64,000 nucleotides of DNA from Henricia sp. BOLD:AAB3569. Its lineage: Eukaryota > Echinodermata > Asteroidea > Spinulosida > Echinasteridae. The stretch lies in NCBI GenBank assembly GCA_037783545.1, contig JBBELK010000691.1, positions 759,001-823,000 of the forward strand, given 5' to 3'. A model generated the notes under the pieces. The model did no database searches and was not told the origin of the DNA. It saw only the letters and a list, made by a program, of their open reading frames with translations. The translations under genes and the position numbers were made by a program. Positions 22,708 to 33,680 of the stretch are shown here, one piece after another (the stretch's first letter is position 1; each line of letters opens with the position of its first letter).

Positions 22708-24155
22708 TCGACAGTAAGGGTAAAAGGACAATCGTAATAACTCAATCTGTGGAAAGTCTTGCTACTTAATTACATTAATGCAACAAATTATTTCAAAATA
22801 CCTAAAACAAGGACAGAGGTTTATTAATATTACTTTACTTAATTATAAAAGTGACCAAAATGAGAGGAATTTGATAAATGTCCAAACTCATGGACATTTG
22901 TCCATATTTCTATCAAATTTGATAAATGTCATTACAAAATCAAATTTAGAAATATTGAATGTACAAAGTATTCAAAAATGAAAATTAATTTCTCACTTTA
23001 TTTTTGTGCAGTCATTATTTGACTCTCGTGACTAAGAAGAGACAATACTAAGAATTTGTTTACCAATTTACAATTCCCAACCACACCGCTTATAATAGAT
23101 TCCTATCCCATCTGCCAATTTCGATTTTCCCCTCTCCTTAATTTTCTCCACGGGTGAATCAACCAGATTAAAGCGCTCGGTAACAACCAACTGCATGTGA
23201 CTCGTTAGTCTTGCTAAAAAGAAAGAAGGAAAAAATCTGAAATTTAATATCGGCTGTCATGAGCAAACGTTGAAGCGTATGATTACAAAGCCCAACAACA
23301 TTTAATCTAGGTTCGCAATACATCATTCTTCATACTCCTTGAAAGCTGCAGTCATCACAGGGTCAGTGCCCTTCAAGAACTCTCCAAAACGACTTTATTT
23401 TGACAAGCTCAAATTCCACAATTTTGTAAACACCGCCTTGATTTTTCTTGCACATACATTAATTGATGAATTAATTTGAAAGCCTTAATAACCCTTCCCT
23501 GGCTAGACATCTATTAGTTGTAAAGACAGACAACATTCATTTTCATTTTATATCAAATTTAAGGGACTGTGAAATGAGCAACAAATTCAGGTTCACTATT
23601 TGCATAATATGCTAATTTATTATGCCGACTAGACATTGCAGGTGTTTTAAACACTACCAACTTTTGCCCCAAAAGAGAACGCAGAGGAGTTAAGAGGCTT
23701 CTTCTTATTCACAGGAAGAAGCAAACTTCACTCCTTAGAAGACACTTATCCAGAGAACTTCTCGTTCCCTTTTCCAGTCACAGCTAGCTGCCCCCGATGG
23801 GCAGAATCTTTGACAGTAATAAACGTAAACGCTCTGTCAACATTTGCAAGCGCGGTTAACAAGTCTTAGCCTTATTAGGAAGCCTCAAGTCAAAACAGAT
23901 GCTTGACTTCATCCCTCGCAAGTCGTTCTGCTAATTTGCATTCAGCTCCTGGGTGTCTTACTCCCTCACAATTCCCTCTCAACCTCCTTGTCTTACGACG
24001 TTTCCTCGGTCGCTAGCTCCTTATTTTCCCCCTCCCTGTCCCCCTGTCCTCCATCCATACATCCCAACTAACTCTCTCGTGTAGATTAGTGTCAAAGCAA
24101 GAAACATCGCCAGTGGAAAGATGAGGCTTTAATATCCTGTGAGGTGATTAGCAAG
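22708..24155. other. non-coding stretch with a small hairpin
   Basis: AAATGTCC/GGACATTT forms a hairpin near 22875-22902. The segment 23.6-24.1 kb is non-repetitive and could be regulatory. No gene seen. Confidence 0.45.
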
Positions 24156-24513
24156 TGGAGTGTCAAGGCAGAGCGGTCTAGTGGATCGTATTCAAGACCT
24201 TGGTTAGTTCTAAAGGCTGTGGGTTCAAATCCCGTTCTGGTCCATATTTGCCCTTGAGCAAGGTACTTTGTCATGCATAGTTTTGTTTTCCAACAGGAGT
24301 AAATGGGTACCTGAGAGGGTAGCGAACGTTGATGTGTTCGATTAGCCATTGAGCGCCTGATAGGCAGCCGGGGCTGTATACACTCCGGAGCTGAGATGGT
24401 ATATGGAGTGATGTAATGGAGCCCTATGATCAGGGGTAATGATAATGTAGGCGCCTTGATCAGGGTTCCCCCGGATAAGAGCACGGTATAAGTGATATTA
24501 TTATTATTAAGTC
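24156..24513 (+). mobile_element. tRNA-derived SINE, copy 1 (ATT tail)
   Basis: The head AGAGCGGTCTAGTGGA resembles the A-box arm of a leucine/serine-type tRNA, and GGTTCAAATCC (24222-24232) is a B box. The body has CCCTTGAGCAAGG, ACCTGAGAGGGTAGCGAA, GTAGGCGCCTTGATCAGG and GCACGGTATAA, and the tail is (ATT)n. The copy at 50155-50500 matches along its length. A minus-strand open frame of 144 codons across it is an artefact. Confidence 0.93.
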
Positions 24514-24793
24514 TGCCGATATTCATCTAGCCATCTTGAAGTGCCTAATCTCGTTTGCAGAGAGAGGGTTTCAAAGCCCAGATTTCTAAAGGTTATTTGA
24601 TAAAACTAGTCCATTTTATTTATAATTTGAGAAATGATCAAATGCAATTCAACTGCGACAAAAGAATTAAATTTAATTATATGTTCCCAATTGTACCAAA
24701 AATTATAATAGAATCGCAAGAAAAATACAATTAAAAACATTGGCTAACCACTAACACAATGAACAGATAAACCTTTAACATTTCCCAAATTGT
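24514..24793. other. non-coding stretch, nothing recognised
   Basis: AT-rich spacer between the SINE and a local duplication. Confidence 0.5.
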
Positions 24794-25130
24794 CAAAGTT
24801 CTAAATTCCAAGAACTCTACAGAATGTCTGTTTGCTCAAGCCTGTCCCTAGAGTAACTATCCTAACTACAGGCGACAGATTCAATAATTTCACTAAAAAG
24901 GAGACCTACGCATCTTTACCTTGAAGACAATTCACAAGGAAACTGAAAAGAAATTTTCATCTCGTAAATGGTAAAAGTTCTTTGCAAAGTGATCCTGAAT
25001 TCCAAGATCGTCTGTTTGCTTAAATCTACCCCTAGAGGTAACTACAGGTGACACATTCAACATTTTGAGTAAAGATGAGGTGCAACTTTACCTTGAAGAT
25101 GTAAATCATTTAAGTTAACTCACAAGGAGG
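24794..25130. repeat. diverged tandem duplication (about 180-bp period)
   Basis: Two adjacent segments (24794-24940 and 24970-25130) share, in order, AATTCCAAGA, TCTGTTTGCT, CTACAGG-GACA, ATTCAA, AAGATGAGG or AAAGGAG, and TTTACCTTGAAGA, then TCACAAGGA. Divergence is considerable, so the duplication is old. Confidence 0.7.
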
Positions 25131-25639
25131 ATTCTAAGACCGAGTCTGATCCGGGGCCAATTTGGTTCCGAGAGCGTTTACACTCAGTTTGTAATCCGGG
25201 GCTGATCCCGAGCTCGGTGTTCGACTTCGAGCTATAGGGATCAAGTGTAAACAAGGTGTCAATGATACAAATTTCCCAACACATGCCCAGACATTAAGGC
25301 CAATTAAAAAGAAATGTGGCAAAAATTCAGAAATTAGATAGCAGAGACTTGTGAAGAGTTTTTGTAAACATGTACTCCTGTTCACCTGCTCAAGACATCA
25401 ACATGTATTGAGATTAGTAGGTCACAGCTGGACCAGGTGAAGGGGTCGTCTTAAGTTGCATCTTGCACAACATCAGGAGTCTTATTTCCATAACAACAAT
25501 CTTATCTACATAGTCTAAGACTGTTACAAAAGAGATCTTATAGTCTTTCAACAGTCTTATAGTCCTTTCAACAGATCGTTAATTGAGATGCTGCAATGAA
25601 TTCAGATAACTTTACATCAATGAAAGGGACCTTAGTTGG
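25131..25639. other. non-coding stretch with a GTTTACACT inverted pair
   Basis: GTTTACACT near 25176 and AGTGTAAAC near 25247 are inverted, with GATCC/GGATC words between. It may be a remnant of a small MITE. CTTATAGTC-TTTCAACAG is repeated near 25537-25575. Confidence 0.45.
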
Positions 25640-25965
25640 GCGTTCTGAGATATGACTTGAATTTCCACTTTTTTGCAAGATGAAATATTTGTATGGATTC
25701 CTGGAATATGGGCATAATATATTTTAAGAAGAATGTTGGCAAACTAATCGGCAGAAATTTCAGCCTTATAGATGCACCAAAGCTAACAGAAAACTTTTAA
25801 AATCCATCTATGGTTTTTCTGTTTCGTGAATTGTAAAGAACACAACATCTGGTATGGTGCCTGATCACCATTGAAATGAAACAACCAAACTTGGGATGAG
25901 AGAAAAATCGTAAGAGCCTTATCAGGATTCGAACCAGAGACCTCTGATTCAGTTGTAAAGAAAAA
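25640..25965 (-). mobile_element. tRNA-derived SINE, second family (minus strand)
   Basis: On the minus strand a B box GGTTCGAATCC (plus coordinates 25925-25935) is followed by TTTTTCTCTCATCCCA, the junction also seen after the tRNA-like array at 8.8 kb. The body runs through TTTGGTTGTTTCA to CATTCTTCTTAAAATATA. The distal body recurs at 9640-9875 and the proximal part at 57831-57885. Open frames of 64 and 107 codons over it are artefacts. Confidence 0.8.
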
Positions 25966-26020
25966 GTGTGTACACACACACTTAAAAAAAAAAACACCTC
26001 CAGTTGTTGATTTCTTACAG

Positions 26021-26352
26021 AAATAAATGTGGTCAATGACCCCGTTCTCACTAGAGAAATCACTTCGTTCGACGATGATTCGACGAAGAGATTTCCTAAT
26101 GTGAACGCACGCCTCTTCATTCGACGATGATTAGAATCGCTTCATTCGGTGAAGCAAATCGCTACATTCGACGAAGCAAAATTGTATAAATAAATGTGGT
26201 CAATGACCCCGTTCTGACTAGAGAAATCACTTCGTTCGACGATGATTCGACGAAGAGATTTCCTAATGTGAACGCACGCCTCTTCATTCGACGATGATTA
26301 GAATCGCTTCATTCGGTGAAGCAAATCGCTACATTCGACGAAGCTAAATTGT
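26021..26352. repeat. near-identical 167-bp tandem duplication
   Basis: 26021-26187 is repeated at 26188-26352 with about two differences (CTCACT against CTGACT, and GCAAAA against GCTAAA). The unit contains 17 bases of flank (AAATAAATGTGGTCAAT), the whole left terminal repeat and the first part of the MITE. The high identity makes it the youngest event visible in the window. Confidence 0.95.
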
Positions 26353-26570
26353 AATGTGAACGCTCCCTTCGTTCAACGAAGCGATTTGACACGTAACGCG
26401 ATGGGGGCTTCATTCGATCTTCGTTAGTGATTATCTAATGTGAACGGTGACGATCTTCATTCGATCTTCGTTCGATCTTTTGAAGTGATATATGAAAGCA
26501 CGCTTCATTAACTAATGATGATTAACTAATCTTTGTCGAACGAAGCGATTTCTCTAGTGAGAACAGGGTC
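26038..26570. mobile_element. MITE with 36-bp terminal repeats and a duplicated left end
   Basis: The left end GACCCCGTTCTCACTAGAGA continues AATCACTTCGTTCGAC. The right end is the inverse with two mismatches over 36 bp. The interior is made of TTCGTTCGA, TTCATTCGA and CGACGAAG words and four AATGTGAACG words. A second left end lies at 26205 because of the 167-bp duplication. No target duplication could be fixed. No coding capacity. Confidence 0.88.
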
Positions 26571-26814
26571 TTTGTTACCATTGCTATCAACCAGTTGAGT
26601 ACCAGTTTTTTTCTTGTCAATTCATGAAGCACAATTTGGGGTCTCTGCAAACGATGGGCCTATAATATGGAGCTTAAGACAGGACCAAAAATGTAATTAC
26701 CGGAAATGTGACCATTTCTCTTTGCATGTATACAGACAATCAGGACTGCTTCCTTTAAACAAGTTATACTTGTAATATCAATGTTTCTCTTCTTTAAACA
26801 TGCTGGGGTTTTTT
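26571..26814. other. non-coding stretch, nothing recognised
   Basis: AT-rich spacer between the MITE and a candidate regulatory block. Confidence 0.5.
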
Positions 26815-27040
26815 GCTTTCATTTTATTGAGAACACAACTCAATCAGTCGACGTGAAATTTGTCTGATTACAATTTAATCTGCCGAAATCCAGCACTGCA
26901 CGATTGTCCCTAATTAATTGAAAAGCACACAAGAGACGATCTTTTCAAATCTTCTGGCAGGCATCATACGTTTCCTCAAAATCTGCTGATTAATTTGCAA
27001 ACCAAGGCAATTCCAGTGATTGGAGTCTTGGGATTATTAC
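26815..27040. promoter_or_regulatory. candidate enhancer, homeodomain-site cluster
   Basis: Within about 200 bp lie CTGATTACAATTTAATCTG (26864-26882), TAATTAATTG (26911-26920) and TGATTAATTTGC (26987-26998), with CAATCAG and GATTG words. The 12-mer CAATTTAATCTG recurs at 31652-31663 in another candidate block. Non-repetitive and non-coding. The enhancer role is inferred from site density only. Confidence 0.35.
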
Positions 27041-27640
27041 AGAGACAAACACACAAAAAAATAAATCCCTGGGACTCTGTTCTGAATTGCATTGTCGCTA
27101 AGTGTGGCTAACTGCAGCAAGCCGAAATGCGTACAGCTGAGTGTGATTAATTTGCTGATGTCAAGTCGGGAGCAGATGTACTGGAAAAAGGTGCCCGTAA
27201 GAGAGAAATTGAGTCTATGAGAAAGACACAGAAGACAAAAGTTCCTGGAAAAAAACAAGAAGGCGCGAGTTGACCAGCAGACAGTGGCGGGAAAGAGCAG
27301 GCCCGGGGTGAACTTGAGTTGAAAGAATAACATCCTCCGAGGTCTGACGGAGACCACTTGTGACAGCGCTCATAATTGTATTTCATGTGTTGTGACGCCT
27401 GCCCAGGGCTCATAGATACGATATGGCCCCAGTGCCGATAATGACACGACCGGTACCACACAGGTGCTTCGGCATGTCTCGTGTTTAGTCTCCGCGGAGA
27501 GAATCTGATTCCTTGCACTGTCGAGCAGAGGGCAAAAGGAGAGAAATGATGCAATGATGGGGAGGGTTTAATACTGAGCAACAAGAATGGAAAACTGTCC
27601 GATCCAGGCAACGTAGCAAGATCTATAGAGCTCTGCAAGC
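27041..27640. promoter_or_regulatory. candidate conserved non-coding block, less AT-rich
   Basis: Non-repetitive with even composition and several CG-containing words (ACGACCGGTACC, TCCGCGGAGA). The longest open frame of the window (163 codons, minus strand, 27147-27638) lies here, next to a 106-codon one in another phase. Neither shows a domain. The frame has no matching splice or composition support, so it is not called as a gene. A conserved element or an unrecognised exon are the alternatives. Confidence 0.3.
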
Positions 27641-28259
27641 GGTAAAAACCATGAGGAAAATGACACCAAAGTAATTGAGATCTCTGATAATGAACATTGG
27701 TGTAATTTAGAATGAGTTGAGCGAATTGGGAGTTGGAGTACTGAAGATCAGAAAACGGAGATGTTTGGTCTTTAGGGAAAAGGTGCTTTCGATCTGGAAA
27801 ACAAAATGTAAAAGAACAAAAACAATACCGGAAGGCAACGTTTCACAGGTAACAGGAATGCATTGTCATAATTTGGAGACTAACTTTGATCCTTATTTGT
27901 ATCACTTGTAAAAGGAATTAAAATGAATTATTGGCAAATTTAATAAAATAACACAAATATGAAAAAGTGGTAAAAATAAAGATAAAAAGCTCAGTGCAGC
28001 TTCTGACAAAGGCTCTGATACTACATTGCCGTAAAATGTTATGATTCCAGACATGAACGTCTTTATGGATTTTCTTTAAGATGCTTTGTGACACCCACCA
28101 TCAGTCCACCTTCCTCTCTCAATTTTATCTCACGAAGAAAAAAACAATTTAATATATTTTTACTAGTCATTTTATAATGTACAACTGATTATACTCGAGC
28201 CAATCCACAAAAAGCTCTCAAACAAAATGAGCCAACAAAAAAGAACAGCTACAACAAGG
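27641..28259. other. non-coding stretch, nothing recognised
   Basis: AT-rich, with A-rich runs. No gene or repeat seen. Confidence 0.5.
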
Positions 28260-28570
28260 CAATGTCATCGGACTTTGCAAACTTGGCAGCTTCGTCTTCT
28301 TTCCGGTCACTAATTGTCTGCCTCTTGTTAAAATCCAGGCAATCAAGGGGGGACGCAACGAGCGCGCATTGTCCGAGAAGACGAGCCAATCACACTCTAA
28401 TAATAGCCGCCACTCATCGCCTGACAATCGGCCGACAGATGAAAGCAGTCTAGAATTGGGGACTCATCACACCTCTTAACAATGGCCAAGAGTTGATTGC
28501 TTGCGCAAGCCGAGCGGCGCGGGGCAAGGAGCAATGCATAGCGTGTCGTTAAGCGTAGAAGCCGATGTCA
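28260..28570. promoter_or_regulatory. candidate enhancer with SOX and CCAAT/PBX-like sites
   Basis: It contains AACAATGG (28478-28485), an exact SOX-type site, plus CACTAATTGTC, CCAATCACAC, CTAATAATAG and CAATCAAGG within 300 bp, and CG-rich words near the right edge (CGAGCGGCGCGGGG). Non-repetitive. Overlapping antiparallel open frames of 63-69 codons show no domain. Confidence 0.35.
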
Positions 28571-29940
28571 AGCTAACCTTGAGAGAGTGGTATTACGGGC
28601 AGCTTGGCAAACAAGCAGAATCTAACATGGGCACATCTGTTGAAAGTCAAATCATATTCACAGTCAGGTCTGTAAATTAGAAATCTTACAGGAAAAAATC
28701 CAATTTAATTTAATTCTGTAAACTGATTATTATAATGGTCATGACCTATGAATGCAATTAAGATTTATTCTTGTGGATTTAATAATCTATATGTAATAAT
28801 TGTACTTTTTTAAAAATGTACTGTACTGGCATCTACAGTGAAAGACACAATAAAAGAGGAATATTGACAGTGTTCGTTATCTTCCATTCTTCACAAAAAA
28901 ATACTGACTAGAAAAAAAGGAAACCTTACACTTATGTCTGTTCAGGTGTGAAAATAAATACGAGACACGAGGAAGCTCCAGATTCCAGCGGCAAATTTCT
29001 TCCTTTGCTCAAATTTCATCGCAGCCATCCGTACAATAAATACACCCCGCAATCAAAGTGAGCAATTTTATTAATCACGTTGACTTGTCCTTTTGCGACT
29101 GGCCTCTCTGAAACAAAACACCCACGTGGCCAATCGCGTAACCCATTCCTAACTCGCTCGGCCTGCTATATACATCAGCAAGATGGGGAGTGTGTTGGAA
29201 GATGCTAGTGACCCATCGAGGATAAAAAGAAGAAAGCACTGTTGGCTGAGCATCTTGAAAGGAAAGCCGCAACCCGATCAGTAATCAGGAGTAATTAAAT
29301 GCCCCAGTGACAATACGGACCAAAGGAGTGCACGTCGTGAAACCTTACCCCAGCGAGTAAATGTCAGCTCGTCTCGCATCCCGTAATATGCAACATCTTC
29401 GTTCTGATGTCTACGAGATGCAACCGCCACTACCAATAAGGAAAGATCCTTCAGGAGCGGTTTGACAAGGAAACTCTCTTACTCTGCTCTTGGCATATTT
29501 ACCATTTTGCTGTTTAATATTTACAGGGTTCACATTTGGGACTGTGCTGGTGGTTTTTTTTTTACGATAGTTCTGTCGAGGCATTCTCTAATTGATGTGG
29601 AAAGATTTGCAGCGGAGGGATTTCGCCGAGAGTAATTGGCTCTTTCGTCCTGTGCTCTTCTTTTCCACCATTCTGAGATATAAAGGGGCTTTCAGGGTTT
29701 GAGTTAAGGCACGACAGTCTGGGAGAGAGAAGTCATAATTTGTGGTGTTTGGAAATGCTGGTAATTGGCGTGAAATGAGACAGGCAGATGGCATGGAATG
29801 TTCCTTGTGTTTCACATTCATTGGATATAAACTGAAATATTCAAAGCCAACCGACGTAAATCCAGACATAAGAATCAATACCAATTCTCCAAAAACTCAA
29901 TGACCAAAGAATGTTTTACTCAATCTGAATCGTTTATATT
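28571..29940. other. non-coding stretch, possibly regulatory from 28.97 to 29.46 kb
   Basis: AT-rich to 28.95 kb, then balanced non-repetitive sequence to 29.46 kb, then AT-rich again. Open frames of 65 and 98 codons (minus strand) have no recognised features. Confidence 0.4.
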
Positions 29941-30182
29941 TGGGGGAGTATGGAAGGGGTGGGTAACGAGGAGTGGGAGAAGGGGTTGGGAAGGGGTAGG
30001 GGTTGGGGAAGGGGTAGGGGTAGGGGTAGGGGTTGGGGAAGGGGTAGGGGTAGGGGTAGGGGTTGGGGAAGGGGTAGGGGAAGGGGAGGGGTAGGAGTTA
30101 GGGGTTATGGGTTAGGGATTAGGAGTAGGGGTTGGGGTAGGGGTTGGGGAAGGGGTAGGGGTTGGGGGAAGGGGTAGAGGGA
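29941..30182 (+). repeat. telomere-like G-rich hexamer array
   Basis: About 240 bases of GGGGTA, GGGGTT and GGGGAA units in mixed order, with a few TTAGGG-type words (GGGTTAGGGATTAGG) near 30108-30123. Runs of four G every six bases are ideal for G-quadruplexes. It may be an interstitial, degenerate telomere-like repeat, or simple G-rich expansion. Glycine/valine/arginine open frames are artefacts. Confidence 0.9.
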
Positions 30183-30448
30183 GAAAAGTGAAGGTTCTTA
30201 ACGAGTTTCTTTTAAAACTTATGAAATTTGTTAACAGACAATATAAATGAAGAAAAATTACTTATTATTTTCCTGTTATAAATGCCTATATTTATTTTTC
30301 ATTAGATTGGTGAATCTTTTTGGCTGCTGATTTCTGCGTAGTTTGTGGCTACAGAGCCATTTAATATTCTAAGAGCAAGTTCGATCAACGTCCATAGTTT
30401 GACTAGGAATCCCTCCAAGTATAGTTAACTATAGCTATTTCTTAAACT
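30183..30448. other. non-coding stretch, nothing recognised
   Basis: AT-rich spacer. Confidence 0.5.
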
Positions 30449-30495
30449 TGCCCTAAAGTGCCCTAAAGTGCCCTAAAGTGCCCTAAAGTGCCCTA
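30449..30495. repeat. 10-bp tandem repeat, four copies plus a partial
   Basis: CCCTAAAGTG occurs four times without change (30451-30490), followed by CCCTA. The CCCTAAA core resembles a plant-type telomere word, but with only four copies this is probably chance. Confidence 0.95.
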
Positions 30496-30599
30496 TTGTA
30501 CTCTTTGTATTGCCACACTGAAGTTCAATGCAAAAACGTGGAGAACATAAAGAAAAATGTCGACCTAACAGAGCATTTTGAAATGAATCGATATCTTAA

Positions 30600-31120
30600 A
30601 CAGCGATGGCCACAAGGAAAAAACAGACAAGACAGGACACTGTAACATTTCTCTCTTGTGTAAGCGGCATCAAGTTCTTTTTTTCTTGTCTCAAATCATT
30701 CGGGAGTTTGCCAGCATTAAACCTTGCGTTTCCTCACACCTGTCATTACAGGGACGTTCAAACTGGTTTGAGGGGGAGAAACGGCGTTATTCTTAGTCCA
30801 TTCTTCTTTTTTCTGGCAATCAATACGAAGAAACAAAGACAAGAATGAGATGGGAACTGAAGGCCAAAAAAACGGCCGGACTGTGCCGCTACAAATCAAT
30901 GCCTGTCTGTCATGGATAAATCCTCCAGGCATTAGGGGTCCTCTCATCCGTTATTGTGAAGCCGAGGGAAGAAAAGCCAAAAAAGAGCAGCCGATGGGAC
31001 AGTTGAACAATTCTTTCTCTCTCCTATTTTTTTACGGCTGGGATGGAGGTTCAGAAAATTGGAATAATGGCAGCGCTTTAAGCAAGCCAAGAGGACCCAA
31101 GCGACTATAATTTTGTCTGT
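30600..31120. promoter_or_regulatory. candidate conserved non-coding block
   Basis: Non-repetitive and evenly composed, with ACACCTGTCATTACAGGG (30737-30754), GGCAATCAATACG, GGATAAATCCTCC and ATCCGTTATTGTG in 500 bp. These resemble homeodomain, PBX-like and SOX-like sites. Open frames of 76-86 codons on both strands overlap with no domain. The regulatory reading is inference. Confidence 0.33.
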
Positions 31121-31619
31121 TTTCATAGATCAAGGTGCTAGACACACACACAGCCTGTTGGCAAAGCTTGCATCCTGAACATGCCGTCCCAAAAGGGCTT
31201 GCTGTTATTAGCTACTGTGGGATATTTACATTTCTTTATTCAGTATCATTTTATTTGATCAAAATGTTGCTTCCATTTCGGTGCAAGTTATTCCTCAAAT
31301 CTTCAAGATGGATTAAGATGACAAGAATATATTTGTGAGAAATCAAATAACTTAATAATGAGATGTGGTCAAGTAAAATGTGTTATTTCTTAGGGATTTG
31401 GATCTCAAGATATAGCCCAAAATAAATTATGTGGGTAGAATTTTTTCAAAATAATGAGACTAGACATGTGTTTGTTCAGACTGTCAGTATGATTGTCTTT
31501 TATCAAATATCAAGTCTGAACAATCAATAATTAAAAATTGAATAAACATTTTGTTGGGAAAAACAGGAAAACATGAACAAACAGGGTGGCTTTTATTGAG
31601 GTCAAAGCACAAAATTACT
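31121..31619. other. non-coding stretch, nothing recognised
   Basis: AT-rich; nothing seen. Confidence 0.5.
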
Positions 31620-31880
31620 GCCTAATTGCAGGCTTTGGGTCGGTCCCCGTTCAATTTAATCTGATCATGAAATGTCCAGTTGTCTTTACGACCAGACCCG
31701 AGCTGCGGACCCGCTGCAGAACGAGGTATTGATCATCTGCCAGATTAACCCCCCATTGTTTAGATGGGGTTCCCTTAATTAGACTAGTCGGTGGATACAA
31801 TTTAATTAAAGTGGAGTGTTTGTCCTTTTCTTTGATTGACTGTCTTGTTCCTGTTCAAACTACACAGTTCATTTACCAAG
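31620..31880. promoter_or_regulatory. candidate enhancer: SOX, PBX/MEIS-like and homeodomain sites
   Basis: It holds CAATTTAATCTG (31652-31663, shared with 26871-26882), CCATTGTT (31753-31760, SOX-like), CTTAATTAG, the palindrome TTTAATTAAA (31801-31810) and TGATTGACTG (31833-31842), one base from the PBX-MEIS consensus TGATTGACAG. Site density, lack of repeats and lack of an open frame favour an enhancer. Nothing here proves function. Confidence 0.42.
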
Positions 31881-32239
31881 TAAACTCTGTAGGGCTTTTA
31901 GGGGTGGGGAGTTTGGGAGAATGGCTCCGACAAAAAGGGCACTAGCTACCTGATGAACTTTATAAATTAAATGCAGTTAATTGATCCCTTTAACCTGTTA
32001 CGAAACAAATACAAGTTCTTGTTTTTAAACAAGAACAAGAACATGTCTAAGACAACTTGCTGGTATTTTCTTCCTGAAGATGGTGAATGAAAGATTGGTA
32101 AACAGGAAGAGGTCAAGGGGAGAAGACGAGGCCAAGAGGAACAACATGGGGAATGAAGCCAGTTTATTGGTTAATTGGGATCGACAGTTGACCATCCCAA
32201 GTTACAGAGTCCTATGTAACACTGATGCAGTGTCCACAA
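31881..32239. other. non-coding stretch, nothing recognised
   Basis: Mixed sequence with an AACAAGAAC-type inverted pair near 32010-32045. No gene seen. Confidence 0.45.
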
Positions 32240-32459
32240 TAAGTGTGTTTCTTATTTTTTTATTTATTTTTTTATTTACCACATCCAACAGCGGAGGGAA
32301 CCGCCAATTACAGGAATGGGAGCAAGTGTGGTTGAGTGCCTTGCTCAAGGGCACAGGTACCACAACCCGTCGCGTCCCGGAATCGAACCTACATTCTAGT
32401 ACTATATAGCACAGGAACTTAAGTTTGACGCACTAGACCGCTCGGCCATAACACCCCAC
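32240..32459 (-). mobile_element. tRNA-derived SINE, third family (minus strand)
   Basis: On the minus strand it begins with a leucine-tRNA-like head (A box TGGCCGAGCGG, plus 32438-32448; B box GGTTCGATTCC, plus 32379-32389). Then come CCCTTGAGCAAGGCACT and AATTGGCGGTTCCCTCCG, ending in an A-rich (AAATAAA) tail. It shares the CCCTTGAGCAAGG block with the SINEs at 15.6, 24.2 and 50.2 kb but has a different body and is shorter (about 220 bp). Confidence 0.9.
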
Positions 32460-33409
32460 CTATTACGGGCGTCGGCTTTAAACTTTTTTGGTGATGCGAC
32501 TGGCAATGCCTATAAACCGTTTTCATAGCTATTTCTTCTGCAGACAAAAATACCAGTATTTGATGCCCTACACAGTTGAAATGACATGTCACACTAAAAG
32601 TGTTACCGGCTGTGTTGACTTATATACTGTTGTGCGCAAAAACATTCTCCAAGCATAATTTGCCAATGCATGCATCAGCAAATAATTATTTAAGGCCATT
32701 TCTATACAAAGGTAATTACCGTATGCTCAGTAGAAACACATCCAATTAGAGTAACATGCCACAGTTTGCATTTAACAGCGCCAGATGCTGTTGGTGTATA
32801 CTTTGCATTTGTTTCCAATAAAGAAGTGAATCTTCGTGGCAACAAAGTAAGCATTTTTTTATTTTGCTTCTTGGGACTTAATAAATCTTCATTAAATGTT
32901 TATTAGGAAATTCGTCAGAAAAGTGCCAAAGTTCACAAATGTCAGTTGACAAGCCCAGCTTGTTACGACTGCAATTAACCACAAATGCAAATAATCCTTG
33001 TAATTATATTTGTTAGGCAATTGTGACTCACATTGGATGATTGGTTTTAAAATAAGAGTTTTTGATTTCTGTTTGTTCCTTCCTCCCTCCATGTTTATAG
33101 TAATAGAAAAAATAGAACATATAGGAAAACGGAAACATACATGTTTCAGCTGTATGATATTCTAAACAATACTAAAAATCTTATTCATTTATCAAAATAA
33201 ACAAATCATTTCAAAATTGTTTCAAAAGCTATTTATAAATGGACTCAGGATAAACAAGTGTGTGGCAGTTTCATGATGTGGGCTAGCTCTGATTGGCTTT
33301 CACTTTCAGCAATTTACTTTATCAGGTATTAGCTTAGGGAAGTAATAATTCTTAAAATAAAATATTTCTTAACTGTACACAAACGTATTTCAGTTTACTT
33401 CTCTTCAAC
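32460..33409. other. non-coding stretch, nothing recognised
   Basis: AT-rich. No gene, and no repeat beyond short self-complementary words. Confidence 0.5.
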
Positions 33410-33680
33410 CCTTTATCACGGTGCGTCCATATTTGTTCCGCATAGTACGTGTCGGGTACGATCACGGTGCGTCTGCGTGACCGTGCAATAGCGCGTGTAA
33501 TCTCCCGTTGAGAATCACTGTCCACGCTGCGCGCTCTCTTGATCGCACGACGCCTGTGTCATTGTGAAGCACACAATGAACAATTTCAAAACGGGACCAA
33601 ACTATTTTTTCTGCAAGCCTCACTTTGGTTACGTTCATTTTAATAGGAGAAAAAGTAAGATGGCCGCACCATGATAAAGG
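33410..33680. mobile_element. MITE with CCTTTATCA-GGTGCG ends (271 bp)
   Basis: The left end CCTTTATCACGGTGCGTCCA and the right end TGGCCGCACCATGATAAAGG are inverted with two mismatches in about 21 bp. The interior is CG-rich (CGTGCAATAGCGCGTG, GCTGCGCGCTC). The word ATCACGGTGCGTC occurs twice near the left end (33416 and 33463). No clear target duplication. Confidence 0.75.

Noticed and set aside
24092-24526. 144-codon minus-strand open frame
   Set aside because: Lies across a SINE on the opposite strand; no domain.
27147-27638. 163-codon minus-strand open frame
   Set aside because: No domain, no family resemblance, low-complexity serine/proline runs; overlaps another open frame and lies in probable regulatory sequence.
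30451-30495. Plant-type telomere repeat (CCCTAAA)
   Set aside because: Four copies of a 10-base unit only; period does not fit a telomere.
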